NCBI RefSeq assembly: GCF_944391105.1
Contig: NZ_CALXSK010000039.1
Coordinates: 1 to 40,049, forward strand
Reading direction: 5' to 3'
Length of the DNA stretch: 40,049 bases
From: an uncultured Victivallis sp.
GTDB lineage: Bacteria > Verrucomicrobiota > Lentisphaeria > Victivallales > Victivallaceae
Shown: piece by piece, positions 33,576 to 40,049 of the stretch
Layout of the letters: every line of letters starts with the position of its first letter
Numbering within the stretch: the stretch's first letter is position 1
Position numbers and translations under genes: made by a program
The notes under the pieces: generated by a model
Database searches by the model: none
The model's input: the letters and a program-made list of their open reading frames with translations, nothing else
What the model was told of the DNA's origin: nothing

Positions 33576-34766
33576 ACTCTTCCGCGTTTCAAGCAGCAAC
33601 CCGAGTGAGATCGGCGCATTCGTCCAGCCCGTGTAGATGCTTCCCGCGCCCCCTTCATAGCAGTTGCCGCCGCCCCAGCTTTTCGTTTTGAGATCGAACA
33701 TGCCGCGCCAGCAGCCGTTGAAGAAGTCGGAGTCACTGCGGTCCTGAATCGACAGCAGAAGTTTCGCCTGTTTCACTTTCGCCGCGGCGATCGTCGCATT
33801 GCCGGTCAGTTCCGCCGCCATCTGCAACGCGAGAAACGACCAGTTCAGCGTATAGATCGTATCGACCAGATGCTCGCCTTTCGGGGCTTCATAGTGTTCC
33901 GCCGGAATGTTCCCTGTCGCGGGATCGAGCTTCGCGAGGATCAACTTCGCGGCCCGTTCCGCAAGTTCGCAGTCCGCCTGCTCCCCGAAGGTCCGGTACG
34001 CTTCCGCCGCTCCCAGAAGCGCGTAGGCGTGTTCGCTGACCGTGAAGTTGTCGAGCGCTCCCGCAACGTAATCATGATAACGGCGCACCTCGTCGCGCCA
34101 GGCGGGGATCGGCTTGACCTGACTGGCCCGGCTGAGCGCCATCGTTGCGAGCGACCCCCAGTGCGGCAGCTCAAACCGCCCGCGCCACTGAAATTGCGGA
34201 TCGCCCCAGGTGCCAGGAACTTCCGGATTCTCCGTCTGGAAACTGCGGCGCATCGCCGGGATGAACTCGTCCGCCAGCGTCAAAGCCCATTTCGTCAGAT
34301 CGTATTTCGCATCGAGTTCCGGATACCGCTTCGCGATCGCCAGCGGTATGAAAACGCACCAGGCGTTGTCATCGAAAAATACGACGCTTTCGCGCCTGAT
34401 GTGCGACCAGTTCCAGCTCCCCGCCGGATACCGCTTGTCGAAGCGGTTCAGCAACCCGCTGCGGAAATAGAGAAAATCGAGGATCGATTCTCCCGTTTTC
34501 TGCGCATCCGCATCGACGCCGCACTCCCCCGCATACAGAAACAGCAGCGCCGCTTCGAAGTTGCAGTCGGCGCGCCGCTGTTCAAGCACATACCCTTCCC
34601 GCGTCCGCGTCCAGGCCGGAAACTCCCGCAGCATCATCTCCAGAGCGGCTCCGTCCGCCACGCTCAACCGTTCCGCCACTCCCCAGCTGCCGTCCGCCGG
34701 AACCATTACCCCCGAACGTCTGAACCACTTCAGATTCCGTCTCACCGCTTCGATCATCGATTCCAT
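33558..34766 (-). CDS. (alpha/alpha)-barrel-like protein, possible glycoside hydrolase
   Basis: 402 residues, no signal peptide. Repeated helical hairpins and aromatic-rich loops (FFDDNAWCVFIPLAIAKRYPEL, EHAYALLGAAEAYRTFG, DTIYTLNWSFLALQMAAELTG, in part) suggest an (alpha/alpha)6 toroid of the six-hairpin glycosidase kind, though I cannot assign a family. The ATG has GAGG 8 bases upstream. Divergent from a LacI-type regulator, which probably controls it. Convergent with the TudS-like gene, sharing 18 bases. Confidence 0.7.
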   Translation of the reverse strand: MESMIEAVRRNLKWFRRSGVMVPADGSWGVAERLSVADGAALEMMLREFPAWTRTREGYVLEQRRADCNFEAALLFLYAGECGVDADAQKTGESILDFLYFRSGLLNRFDKRYPAGSWNWSHIRRESVVFFDDNAWCVFIPLAIAKRYPELDAKYDLTKWALTLADEFIPAMRRSFQTENPEVPGTWGDPQFQWRGRFELPHWGSLATMALSRASQVKPIPAWRDEVRRYHDYVAGALDNFTVSEHAYALLGAAEAYRTFGEQADCELAERAAKLILAKLDPATGNIPAEHYEAPKGEHLVDTIYTLNWSFLALQMAAELTGNATIAAAKVKQAKLLLSIQDRSDSDFFNGCWRGMFDLKTKSWGGGNCYEGGAGSIYTGWTNAPISLGLLLETRKSSLLDL

Positions 34767-34816
34767 GTCCCTGACCTCATTTTTTTGTTAAAACATTTTA
34801 GGTGGCTTCTGTTTTT

Positions 34817-34844
34817 AGTATAGCGCCGATTCAGGAAAATGCAA
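34817..34844 (-). promoter_or_regulatory. promoter of the (alpha/alpha)-barrel gene
   Basis: On the minus strand TTGCAT (34839-34844) and TATACT (34817-34822) are 16 bases apart. The -35 is part of AGGAAAATGCAA (34833-34844, plus-strand reading), which is repeated at 34882-34893. Confidence 0.6.
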
Positions 34845-34893
34845 GTGCTCTCTTGCAAAGAAAGAGGGAATGGATTATTTTAGGAAAATGCAA
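34833..34893 (+). repeat. 12-bp direct repeat AGGAAAATGCAA flanking divergent promoters
   Basis: AGGAAAATGCAA occurs at 34833-34844 and 34882-34893. The first copy covers the -35 of the minus-strand gene, the second covers the predicted transcription start of the LacI-type gene. The arrangement suggests a regulator-binding site, though it is not palindromic as LacI operators usually are. Confidence 0.5.
34853..34881 (+). promoter_or_regulatory. promoter of the LacI-type gene
   Basis: TTGCAA (34853-34858) and TATTTT (34876-34881) are 17 bases apart; the start codon is 34 bases past the -10. Confidence 0.5.
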
Positions 34894-34914
34894 CACGTTT
34901 TTTGAAAGGAAGCC

Positions 34915-35904
34915 ATGGCGAAGCGGGTGAAACTGGCGGATATTGCCCGGGAGGCGGGGGTGTCGGTGACGGCGGCCTCGTTCTACATCAACGGCAAGGC
35001 GGAGCAGTATAAACTCTCGAAAGCGACCTGCGAACGGCTGGAGGCCGCGGTGCGCAAATACGATTTTGTGCCGAATCTTTTCGCCCGTGCGATGCAGCAG
35101 AATCGCACGTTTCTCGTGGGATTGCTCGTGCGGGACCGGATCAACTCCTCCTTCTGGAGCGACATCATCGCCGGGATCGAGGATGGGCTCTCCGCTTCGG
35201 GCTGCCATCTGGTTCTGGCGAGCACTCATACCGATCCGGAACAGGAACTCGAAGCGCTCCGGCAGATGCGCGCGAAAGGGGTTGACGGTTATGTCATCAG
35301 TCCCGTCCTCGACGATGAGGGGAAGATCCCGAATCTCGAACATCTGTGGAAATTGAATGAAAACCGTCCCGTCGTCGGGCTGAATCTGGTTCTGGACGGG
35401 ATTGCGTCCGTCTACAACGACGATGCCGCCGGAGGCGCACTGGCCGCCCGGTTCCTGTGGGAAAACGGGCACCGCAATGTTGCACTGCTGGGGAATCCAT
35501 TCGGGTTCGGGCAGCCCCGGTTCCGGGCGTTCGAGGAGTTCTACGGCGCGCACGGCCTGGTTCCGCAGCGCTTTTTCGATCCGGGGGAGGTTCTCGCCGC
35601 GGCGGGGAGTTTCACGGCGGTTTTCTGCCTGCACGATCTGCTTGCGGCCGCGCTCTGCAGCAATGCGACCGCTGCGGGAATGCGGATTCCCGAGGCGTTT
35701 TCCGTGATCGGTTATGACGGTCTTGCGTGGCTGAAACTGCTCGAGCCCGCCCCGTCAACCGTCTACCAGCATAAGTACGACCTCGGACAAGCGGTCGCTG
35801 CGCAGCTGTTGCTCGCATTCGAGACCGGGAGGTGCGAATCGGTCCGCTTCGAACCGATCCTTGTTCCCGGCGGAACCGTCGGCCCGGCCGCCGCTACTTT
35901 GTGA
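34915..35904 (+). CDS. LacI family transcriptional regulator
   Basis: 329 residues. The N-terminal HTH (VKLADIAREAGVSVTAASFYING, in part, about 5-26) and the hinge-helix region around residue 50 lead into a sugar-binding domain (TFLVGLLVRDRINSSFW, EQELEALRQMRAKGVDGYVIS). The usual TVSRVLNG of the second helix is SFYINGKA here, a marked change in the DNA-reading part. AAAGGA lies 4 bases upstream of the ATG. Likely represses the divergent (alpha/alpha)-barrel gene and itself. Eleven bases overlap the end of the convergent symporter gene. Confidence 0.9.
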   Translation: MAKRVKLADIAREAGVSVTAASFYINGKAEQYKLSKATCERLEAAVRKYDFVPNLFARAMQQNRTFLVGLLVRDRINSSFWSDIIAGIEDGLSASGCHLVLASTHTDPEQELEALRQMRAKGVDGYVISPVLDDEGKIPNLEHLWKLNENRPVVGLNLVLDGIASVYNDDAAGGALAARFLWENGHRNVALLGNPFGFGQPRFRAFEEFYGAHGLVPQRFFDPGEVLAAAGSFTAVFCLHDLLAAALCSNATAAGMRIPEAFSVIGYDGLAWLKLLEPAPSTVYQHKYDLGQAVAAQLLLAFETGRCESVRFEPILVPGGTVGPAAATL

Positions 35905-37477
35905 TGACCTGAATGAAGATGGCCAGAATGACGACCGGTCCGATGTAACGGATCAGAATCCCCCACAGCGTCATGATCGTCAGTCCCGAATTGGCCGCTT
36001 CCATGTAGCGCGGTTCCCCGCGGAATCCCGAGAGCCAGGTGATGAGATTTTCGTCTACGAGCCCGTGTGTTCCCTCGCGCAGCTCCCGGCCGGCTTTGCG
36101 TGCTCCCCAGATCCAGCCGACGAAAATGACCGTCAGGAGCCCCATGAGCGGAAGCATCCAGTTCGAGGTGAGTTTGTCGAGCAGGTCGAACCACGAGCCG
36201 GTCCGCACGTTGAATACATTCTGGACAAAATGCTCGATTCCCGGCAGATTTTCCCAGTGGTTCGTGCTGTAACAGGTCAGAAAACCGAGCAGCGTGACGC
36301 CGAGGAACGTTCCGATCACCGCCGGAACACGCCGCACTTTGAACTGATCCATGATAAAGGTCACGCCGCTCTCAAGAAGCGCCGCCGCGCTGGTCAGCGC
36401 CGCAATCGTCATCATGAGGAAGAAGAGTCCCGCCCAGAACCACCCCATTCCACCCGGAATCCGGTAGAAGGTCGCCGGCAGTACATTGAAGATCAACCCC
36501 GGTCCCGCATCCGGCGCAAGCTGCATCGCGAACACCGCCGGAAAGATCGCCAGCCCCCCGAGCAGCGCCGCGAGCGTGTCGAGCGCCACGATCCAGAGCG
36601 AGGTCGAGAAGATGTTCTCGTCCTTGCGCAGGTAACTGCCGTAGGTGATCGTGATCCCCATGCCGAGGCTCAGCGAGTAAAACGCGTGGCCGAGCGCTTC
36701 GAGCACTCCCGCGATGCTGAGTTTCGAGAAGTCCGGATTCAGAAAGAAACGGATTCCCTCCTTCGCCCCCGGCAGCGTCACGCCGCGGACGATCACCGCC
36801 AGCAGCAGGAAGAAAAGCAGCGGCATCAACACCTTCGAGCACCGTTCGATTCCTTTCCGGATTCCGAAGATGATCATCCCCGCCGTCAGCACCATGAAAA
36901 TGATGAGCTCCGCCGCGATTCTTCCCGGTTCCCGGTCGAGGTAGTGATTGAATGCCCCGGCCGCCTCCGACACCTGCGTAAAGTGAAGCCCGCCGGTGAA
37001 TGACCGATAAACGTAGTCGACGATCCAGGCCCCGACCACCGCATAATAGGAGAGAATCAACATCGCCGTGATCAGCGAAATCAACCCAACCGCCGCAAAA
37101 CCGAGCCAGACAAAGAGGCACGCCGCCGCAAACAGGATCACTGCGAACCCGTAATGCCCCGACGCCGCAAGCGACACGGCTCCGAGCATCAGCAGCACCC
37201 CGATCACATCCGCTGTCCGCGAACGTTTTACCTGCAGTGCCTTGAACGCTCCGTACGGATTTTTCCCGGTCTTGCGGCCGATTGTGATCTCACAGAGCAT
37301 CAGCGGCAGTCCAAAGAGAAGAATGCAGCCCAGGTAGACCAGCACGAACGCTCCGCCGCCGTTCATCCCGGTGATGTAGGGAAACTTCCAGATATTGCCG
37401 AGCCCGATGGCGGAACCGGCGGCAGCGAGCACGAAACCGAGTTTCCCGCTCCAGCTCTCACGCGTTTCTGTAGACAT
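35894..37477 (-). CDS. sodium-dependent transporter, NSS (SNF) family
   Basis: 527 residues, about twelve membrane helices. The first helix carries FVLAAAGSAIGLGNIWKFPY, the sodium and substrate site of neurotransmitter:sodium symporters, followed by NGGGAFVLVYL. Bacterial members mostly import amino acids; the substrate here is unknown. Own promoter; divergent from the thioesterase gene. Confidence 0.93.
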   Translation of the reverse strand: MSTETRESWSGKLGFVLAAAGSAIGLGNIWKFPYITGMNGGGAFVLVYLGCILLFGLPLMLCEITIGRKTGKNPYGAFKALQVKRSRTADVIGVLLMLGAVSLAASGHYGFAVILFAAACLFVWLGFAAVGLISLITAMLILSYYAVVGAWIVDYVYRSFTGGLHFTQVSEAAGAFNHYLDREPGRIAAELIIFMVLTAGMIIFGIRKGIERCSKVLMPLLFFLLLAVIVRGVTLPGAKEGIRFFLNPDFSKLSIAGVLEALGHAFYSLSLGMGITITYGSYLRKDENIFSTSLWIVALDTLAALLGGLAIFPAVFAMQLAPDAGPGLIFNVLPATFYRIPGGMGWFWAGLFFLMMTIAALTSAAALLESGVTFIMDQFKVRRVPAVIGTFLGVTLLGFLTCYSTNHWENLPGIEHFVQNVFNVRTGSWFDLLDKLTSNWMLPLMGLLTVIFVGWIWGARKAGRELREGTHGLVDENLITWLSGFRGEPRYMEAANSGLTIMTLWGILIRYIGPVVILAIFIQVITK

Positions 37478-37518
37478 GGCGTCCTGCTCTTTCCTGAATA
37501 TATTGAAGATAACTTCAT

Positions 37519-37547
37519 ACTATACCACCGTTCGCATCTCTTTTCAA
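37519..37547 (-). promoter_or_regulatory. promoter of the NSS transporter gene
   Basis: On the minus strand TTGAAA (37542-37547) and TATAGT (37519-37524) are 17 bases apart. Confidence 0.65.
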
Positions 37548-37564
37548 TTTCAGAGCGATTTTTT

Positions 37565-37593
37565 TTGCGTATTGCGCGTTCGCGGTGTATAGT
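37565..37593 (+). promoter_or_regulatory. promoter of the thioesterase gene
   Basis: TTGCGT (37565-37570) and TATAGT (37588-37593) are 17 bases apart, placing the start near 37600, just before the ribosome site AAGGAG (37605-37610). Confidence 0.6.
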
Positions 37594-37619
37594 GTGGAAA
37601 GCACAAGGAGATGATGAAT

Positions 37620-38021
37620 ATGGAAATGGATGAACTCAGGGAATTGCTCAACAAAGATGACCGCTTCTGCCGCTTCAACGGCATGCGGCTCGATGTTCTC
37701 CGGACCGGATATGCCGAAGCGGTCATGGAGATCACCGAAAACTCGTTGAACGGCGTGGGAATCGCCCAGGGAGGCGCAATCTTCACTCTCGCGGACCTCG
37801 CGTTCGCCGGGGCTGCAAACTCTTACGGCTTCCGCACGGTCGGGATGAATTCTTCGATCAGTTTTCTCCGCCCCGGCCTCGGCAAAACCCTGCGGGCAAA
37901 GGCGACCGAAGTCAGCCGCGGACGCCGCACCTGCGTCTATGACGTCGACGTTTTCAACGAGGACGGCAAACTCGTCGCCCACGGCACTTCGACCGGATTC
38001 ATCACCGAGGAGAAGTTTTAA
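37620..38021 (+). CDS. hotdog-fold thioesterase, PaaI-like
   Basis: 133 residues. NGVGIAQGGAIFTLADLAFAGAAN is the PaaI-like signature (quoted in part): Gly51-Gly52 at the helix start and Asp59 of LAD as catalytic residue; Gln50 stands where PaaI has His. Predicted to hydrolyse acyl-CoA thioesters, substrate unknown. Three in-frame ATG codons compete; AAGGAG at 37605-37610 touches or nearly touches the first two, and only the third has normal spacing (9 bases). Confidence 0.88.
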   Translation: MEMDELRELLNKDDRFCRFNGMRLDVLRTGYAEAVMEITENSLNGVGIAQGGAIFTLADLAFAGAANSYGFRTVGMNSSISFLRPGLGKTLRAKATEVSRGRRTCVYDVDVFNEDGKLVAHGTSTGFITEEKF

Positions 38022-38037
38022 GCGGGAAAGCGGGGAG

Positions 38038-38054
38038 GGCGGGGGACCCCCGCC
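38038..38054. terminator. GC-rich hairpin between convergent genes
   Basis: GGCGGGG / CCCCGCC form a 7-bp stem with a 3-base loop between the ends of the thioesterase and deacetylase genes. It has no long T run on either strand but could slow transcription from both sides. Confidence 0.45.
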
Positions 38055-38070
38055 GCATTCCCCGGTATTT

Positions 38071-38862
38071 TCAGTTCAGCGTCACGGTTTCGCCGGGACG
38101 GATGGTGCCGGTCTTTTCGTTGTAAGCGTACCAGACGGTGACGGCGGTCGGATTGTAGACGATCCCGCCGTCCGCCGAGGTCACGAGCGAGCGGATCGCT
38201 TCGAGGTAACGGTAGATTTCGATATTCGTGGCGTACCAGACGTCCGGGAGGTTCGACATCATGCGGCAGAACTCCTCCATCTCATGCCAGTTCGAGTTGT
38301 TGTCGAACTCATACGCGTGCCCCCAGACGTAGAAGATCGCCAGCGGGTAGCGGTCGAACTCCCGGAACGCCGCGCCTTTTTCGAGCATTTCACGGTGGTG
38401 GCAGGTCGCGTCCCACGCCATGAAGTTCTGCGGAATTCCAAAACCGCCGCTGGTTCTGGTCGAGCGGGAGTAGACGATGCCGCAGCTCTTCGCGATTGCG
38501 ATCACCTCGTCATTCCAGGTTCCGAACGGATAGGACATGCCGGTGACCGGATAGCCGCAGAGCTCTTCGAGCCGCCGGCGGTCTTCGCGGATCTCCCGTT
38601 CGATCTCCGTGCGCGGCAGCCGCTCGAGGAACGGGTGCGTCACCGTGTGGCAGGAAACCTCATGTCCGGCGTAAAGTGCCTTCAGCTCCGAGGAAGCGAT
38701 GCGGTTTCCCTGATCGAGAATCCCGGAGTTGATGTGGAACGTCCCTTTGATTCCGCTCTCGTTGAAGAGTTTCACGAGCCGCCTGTCCTGGACGACGCCG
38801 TCGTCGTAGCTCATGGTCAGAGTTTTGATCTTTCCTTCCGGATACAAAAAGCGAATGCCCAT
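38071..38862 (-). CDS. polysaccharide deacetylase (NodB-like, CE4)
   Basis: 263 residues. The NodB metal site is present: Asp20-Asp21 in MSYDDG, His71 and His75 in SCHTVTHPF; YPFGTWND follows. It should remove N- or O-acetyl groups from a polysaccharide. No signal peptide, so cytoplasmic unless exported otherwise. A longer frame starts at 38910, but the predicted -10 (38899-38904) lies downstream of that ATG, so the inner ATG with AGGA upstream is used. Confidence 0.88.
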   Translation of the reverse strand: MGIRFLYPEGKIKTLTMSYDDGVVQDRRLVKLFNESGIKGTFHINSGILDQGNRIASSELKALYAGHEVSCHTVTHPFLERLPRTEIEREIREDRRRLEELCGYPVTGMSYPFGTWNDEVIAIAKSCGIVYSRSTRTSGGFGIPQNFMAWDATCHHREMLEKGAAFREFDRYPLAIFYVWGHAYEFDNNSNWHEMEEFCRMMSNLPDVWYATNIEIYRYLEAIRSLVTSADGGIVYNPTAVTVWYAYNEKTGTIRPGETVTLN

Positions 38863-38898
38863 TTTTCCTGCCTTTCCATTCAGGGTTGCATGGTGAAT

Positions 38899-38926
38899 AG
38901 TATACCCCATCGCCGGAGAAATGCAA
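38899..38926 (-). promoter_or_regulatory. promoter of the polysaccharide deacetylase gene
   Basis: On the minus strand TTGCAT (38921-38926) and TATACT (38899-38904) are 16 bases apart; TTGCAT is again followed by TTCTCC. Confidence 0.6.
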
Positions 38927-38970
38927 GATCAGATGCGGATGTTTGCCGGATAAATCGGTTTTTCATTTGA

Positions 38971-38999
38971 TTTCCGGGAAAGTTCCATTAATTTATAAT
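38971..38999 (+). promoter_or_regulatory. promoter region of the WaaP-like gene
   Basis: A perfect TATAAT (38994-38999) has no good -35 at 16-18 bases. Instead the near-palindrome TTTCCGGGAAA (38971-38981) occupies that place, as it also does upstream of a second -10-like element at 39930. This would fit a promoter that needs an activator. Confidence 0.45.
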
Positions 39000-39031
39000 G
39001 AGTTTTCATGACAAGCATCAGGAGGCAGACG

Positions 39032-39862
39032 GTGAGTGCAGAGGTCGGCAAGGTGAGTCCCGGGCAGCTGAAACGGCGCGCCCTTTCCAAAATGGGGATT
39101 CGGTTCCGGTCGAGCTGGTTTCATGTGGAACCGGGGTTCGACGCAGTGAAGGCGGCGTATTTCGAGGCGCCGGAACTGTTTGCGTCCGGCGGCGAGGTGA
39201 TCTGGCAGACCCGGAATAAGATGGTGCGCAAAATTACGCTCCCGGAACAGTATGGCTCCATCACGCTCGCCTTCAAGGACTACAAATGCGTGAAGCCGCT
39301 GCGTTACCTGCTGCGCTGTTCGAAAACCGCACTGGAGGCGGCCAATTACCGCGCGTTTGCCGCGCTCGGCATCCCGATGGCGAAACTGTTGTTCGCTGGT
39401 GACGAGCGGAAAAGTTTTCACCTGAAACATTCGTTCCTGGCCACACAGTTCGCGGATGGGTACGTGGATGGGCGCGATTTCCTCCCGGGCGGCAAGTTGC
39501 GCGGAGCTCCGGAACAGAAGGTTTTTATCGACAGGAACCTCGCGTTTGTCGGCAAACTGCATTCGATCCACTGCTTCCACAAGGGGGTGAGAGTGTTCAA
39601 CTTCCTCTGGAAACCGCTTGGAGACGGTGAGATCGACATCGTCTGGATCGACGTGGCCAGCTGCCGTTTCCTGTCCATCCCGGGGGTTCTGTTCCGGAAA
39701 TATATGATTTGCGACCTGGCGGATTTCTTCCGTGACCTTGAGCTCGAAGACGCGGAGCTGCGCGACGCTCTGAACGGTTATCACAAGCACAACCCGCGCA
39801 GCGGCATGACCCCGGATGAACTCTTCCGCGCAGTCAAGGCTGCCGCGGCCAGACCGAGATGA
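39032..39862 (+). CDS. WaaP/InaA-like kinase-fold protein, possibly inactive
   Basis: 276 residues resembling lipopolysaccharide kinases of the WaaP/KdkA/InaA group: ITLAFKDYK with a possible ATP-binding Lys, ANYRAFAALGIPMAKLLFAG, FLATQFADGYVDGRDF, and WIDVASCRF with Asp207. The catalytic loop reads HKGVRVFNFLW (183-193), where WaaP-type kinases have HRDLY...: Gly185 replaces the catalytic Asp. So it may be a pseudokinase or use another base. The start is a GTG with a full AGGAGG 6 bases upstream; the ATG at 39008 has no ribosome site and sits at the predicted transcription start. Confidence 0.7.
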   Translation: MSAEVGKVSPGQLKRRALSKMGIRFRSSWFHVEPGFDAVKAAYFEAPELFASGGEVIWQTRNKMVRKITLPEQYGSITLAFKDYKCVKPLRYLLRCSKTALEAANYRAFAALGIPMAKLLFAGDERKSFHLKHSFLATQFADGYVDGRDFLPGGKLRGAPEQKVFIDRNLAFVGKLHSIHCFHKGVRVFNFLWKPLGDGEIDIVWIDVASCRFLSIPGVLFRKYMICDLADFFRDLELEDAELRDALNGYHKHNPRSGMTPDELFRAVKAAAARPR

Positions 39863-39902
39863 CCTGCGCACGGAACGCTCTTTTTATACTCTTTTGACAA
39901 TG

Positions 39903-39935
39903 TTTCCGGGAAATTTCTCCGAACCCGGTTATAGT
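39903..39935 (+). promoter_or_regulatory. candidate promoter near the right end
   Basis: TTTCCGGGAAA (39903-39913) is followed by TATAGT (39930-39935). A TTGACA at 39894-39899 is 30 bases from the -10, too far to be its -35. Confidence 0.4.
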
Positions 39936-39986
39936 AAGGGAAGAGAGTTTCCACTCATTCCCTTGTTTTATGGAAAGGAGATGGTA

Positions 39987-40001
39987 TGATAAATAGCTGA
40001 C
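39987..40001 (+). other. four-codon frame (MINS) after a strong ribosome site
   Basis: AAGGAG (39975-39980) precedes ATG ATA AAT AGC TGA. After the TGA the same frame stays open to the window edge and reads hydrophobic residues (FLLVACNLW). It may be a leader peptide, a gene broken or recoded at the TGA, or the start of something beginning further right. 39863-39974 holds no other gene. Confidence 0.3.
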
Positions 40002-40049
40002 GTTCGCGGTTTCTGCTTGTGGCGTGTAATTTATGGCGATTAACTTACA

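Noticed and set aside
39894..39935. TTGACA and TATAGT as a promoter pair
   Set aside because: The spacing is 30 bases, far outside the 16-18 range.
1..40049. CRISPR array, tRNA, rRNA, complete insertion sequence
   Set aside because: No regularly spaced repeats, cloverleaf-like sequences, rRNA stretches or transposase motifs were seen by eye.

Overview
The window looks like a chromosomal segment from the Lentisphaerae (Victivallis-like), an anaerobic, sugar-degrading, GC-rich bacterium. This is inference: the sequence shows two pseudopilin-type proteins with [18 protein letters not shown]-termini and C-terminal DGH motifs (a protein class hugely expanded in that phylum), many secreted glycosidase-like proteins, LacI/GntR/AraC regulators, and the anaerobic (CbiD/CbiG-type) cobalamin route. 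No 16S gene is present to confirm it.

Layout. 1-148: a run of small hairpins. 149-3148 (minus): uronate catabolism genes uxaB-uxaA, with a promoter and a perfect 14-bp palindrome. 3422-10977 (minus): a tight five-gene operon of GntR/LacI-hybrid regulator, large secreted GH-A-like glycosidase, pseudopilin, second secreted GH-A-like glycosidase and FAD-dependent oxidoreductase. 11203-13500: divergent GH4 glycosidase and AraC regulator. 13507-14316 (minus): murI.

14380-33575 (plus): one transcription unit of about 19 kb with 20 genes, starting at a clear promoter and a cobalamin riboswitch. It encodes, in order, a pseudopilin, a small membrane-anchored protein, a BtuFCD-like ABC transporter, then cbiL, a cobD-cbiP fusion, btuR, cbiC, cbiD, cbiET, a cbiF-cbiG fusion, cbiH, cbiA, cbiB, cobC, cobU, cobT, cobS and a DUF523/TudS-like Fe-S protein. 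Neighbouring genes overlap or lie within 17 bases, so nearly the whole unit is translationally coupled. The cobalt chelatase (CbiK/CbiX) and cobalt-precorrin-6A reductase (CbiJ) are not in the cluster.

33558-40049: accessory genes. These are an (alpha/alpha)-barrel-like protein divergent from a LacI regulator, an NSS-family sodium symporter divergent from a hotdog thioesterase, a polysaccharide deacetylase, a WaaP-like kinase fold protein with a degenerate catalytic loop, and an unfinished 3' region.

The most interesting points are the pseudopilin and membrane protein placed first behind a B12 riboswitch, the pseudopilin embedded between two secreted glycosidases, the CobD-CbiP fusion, the WaaP-like protein lacking the catalytic Asp, and recurrent promoter motifs (TTGCAT-type -35 elements with an attached TTTCC tract, and TTTCCGGGAAA). 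No tRNA, rRNA, CRISPR array or intact transposase was seen.
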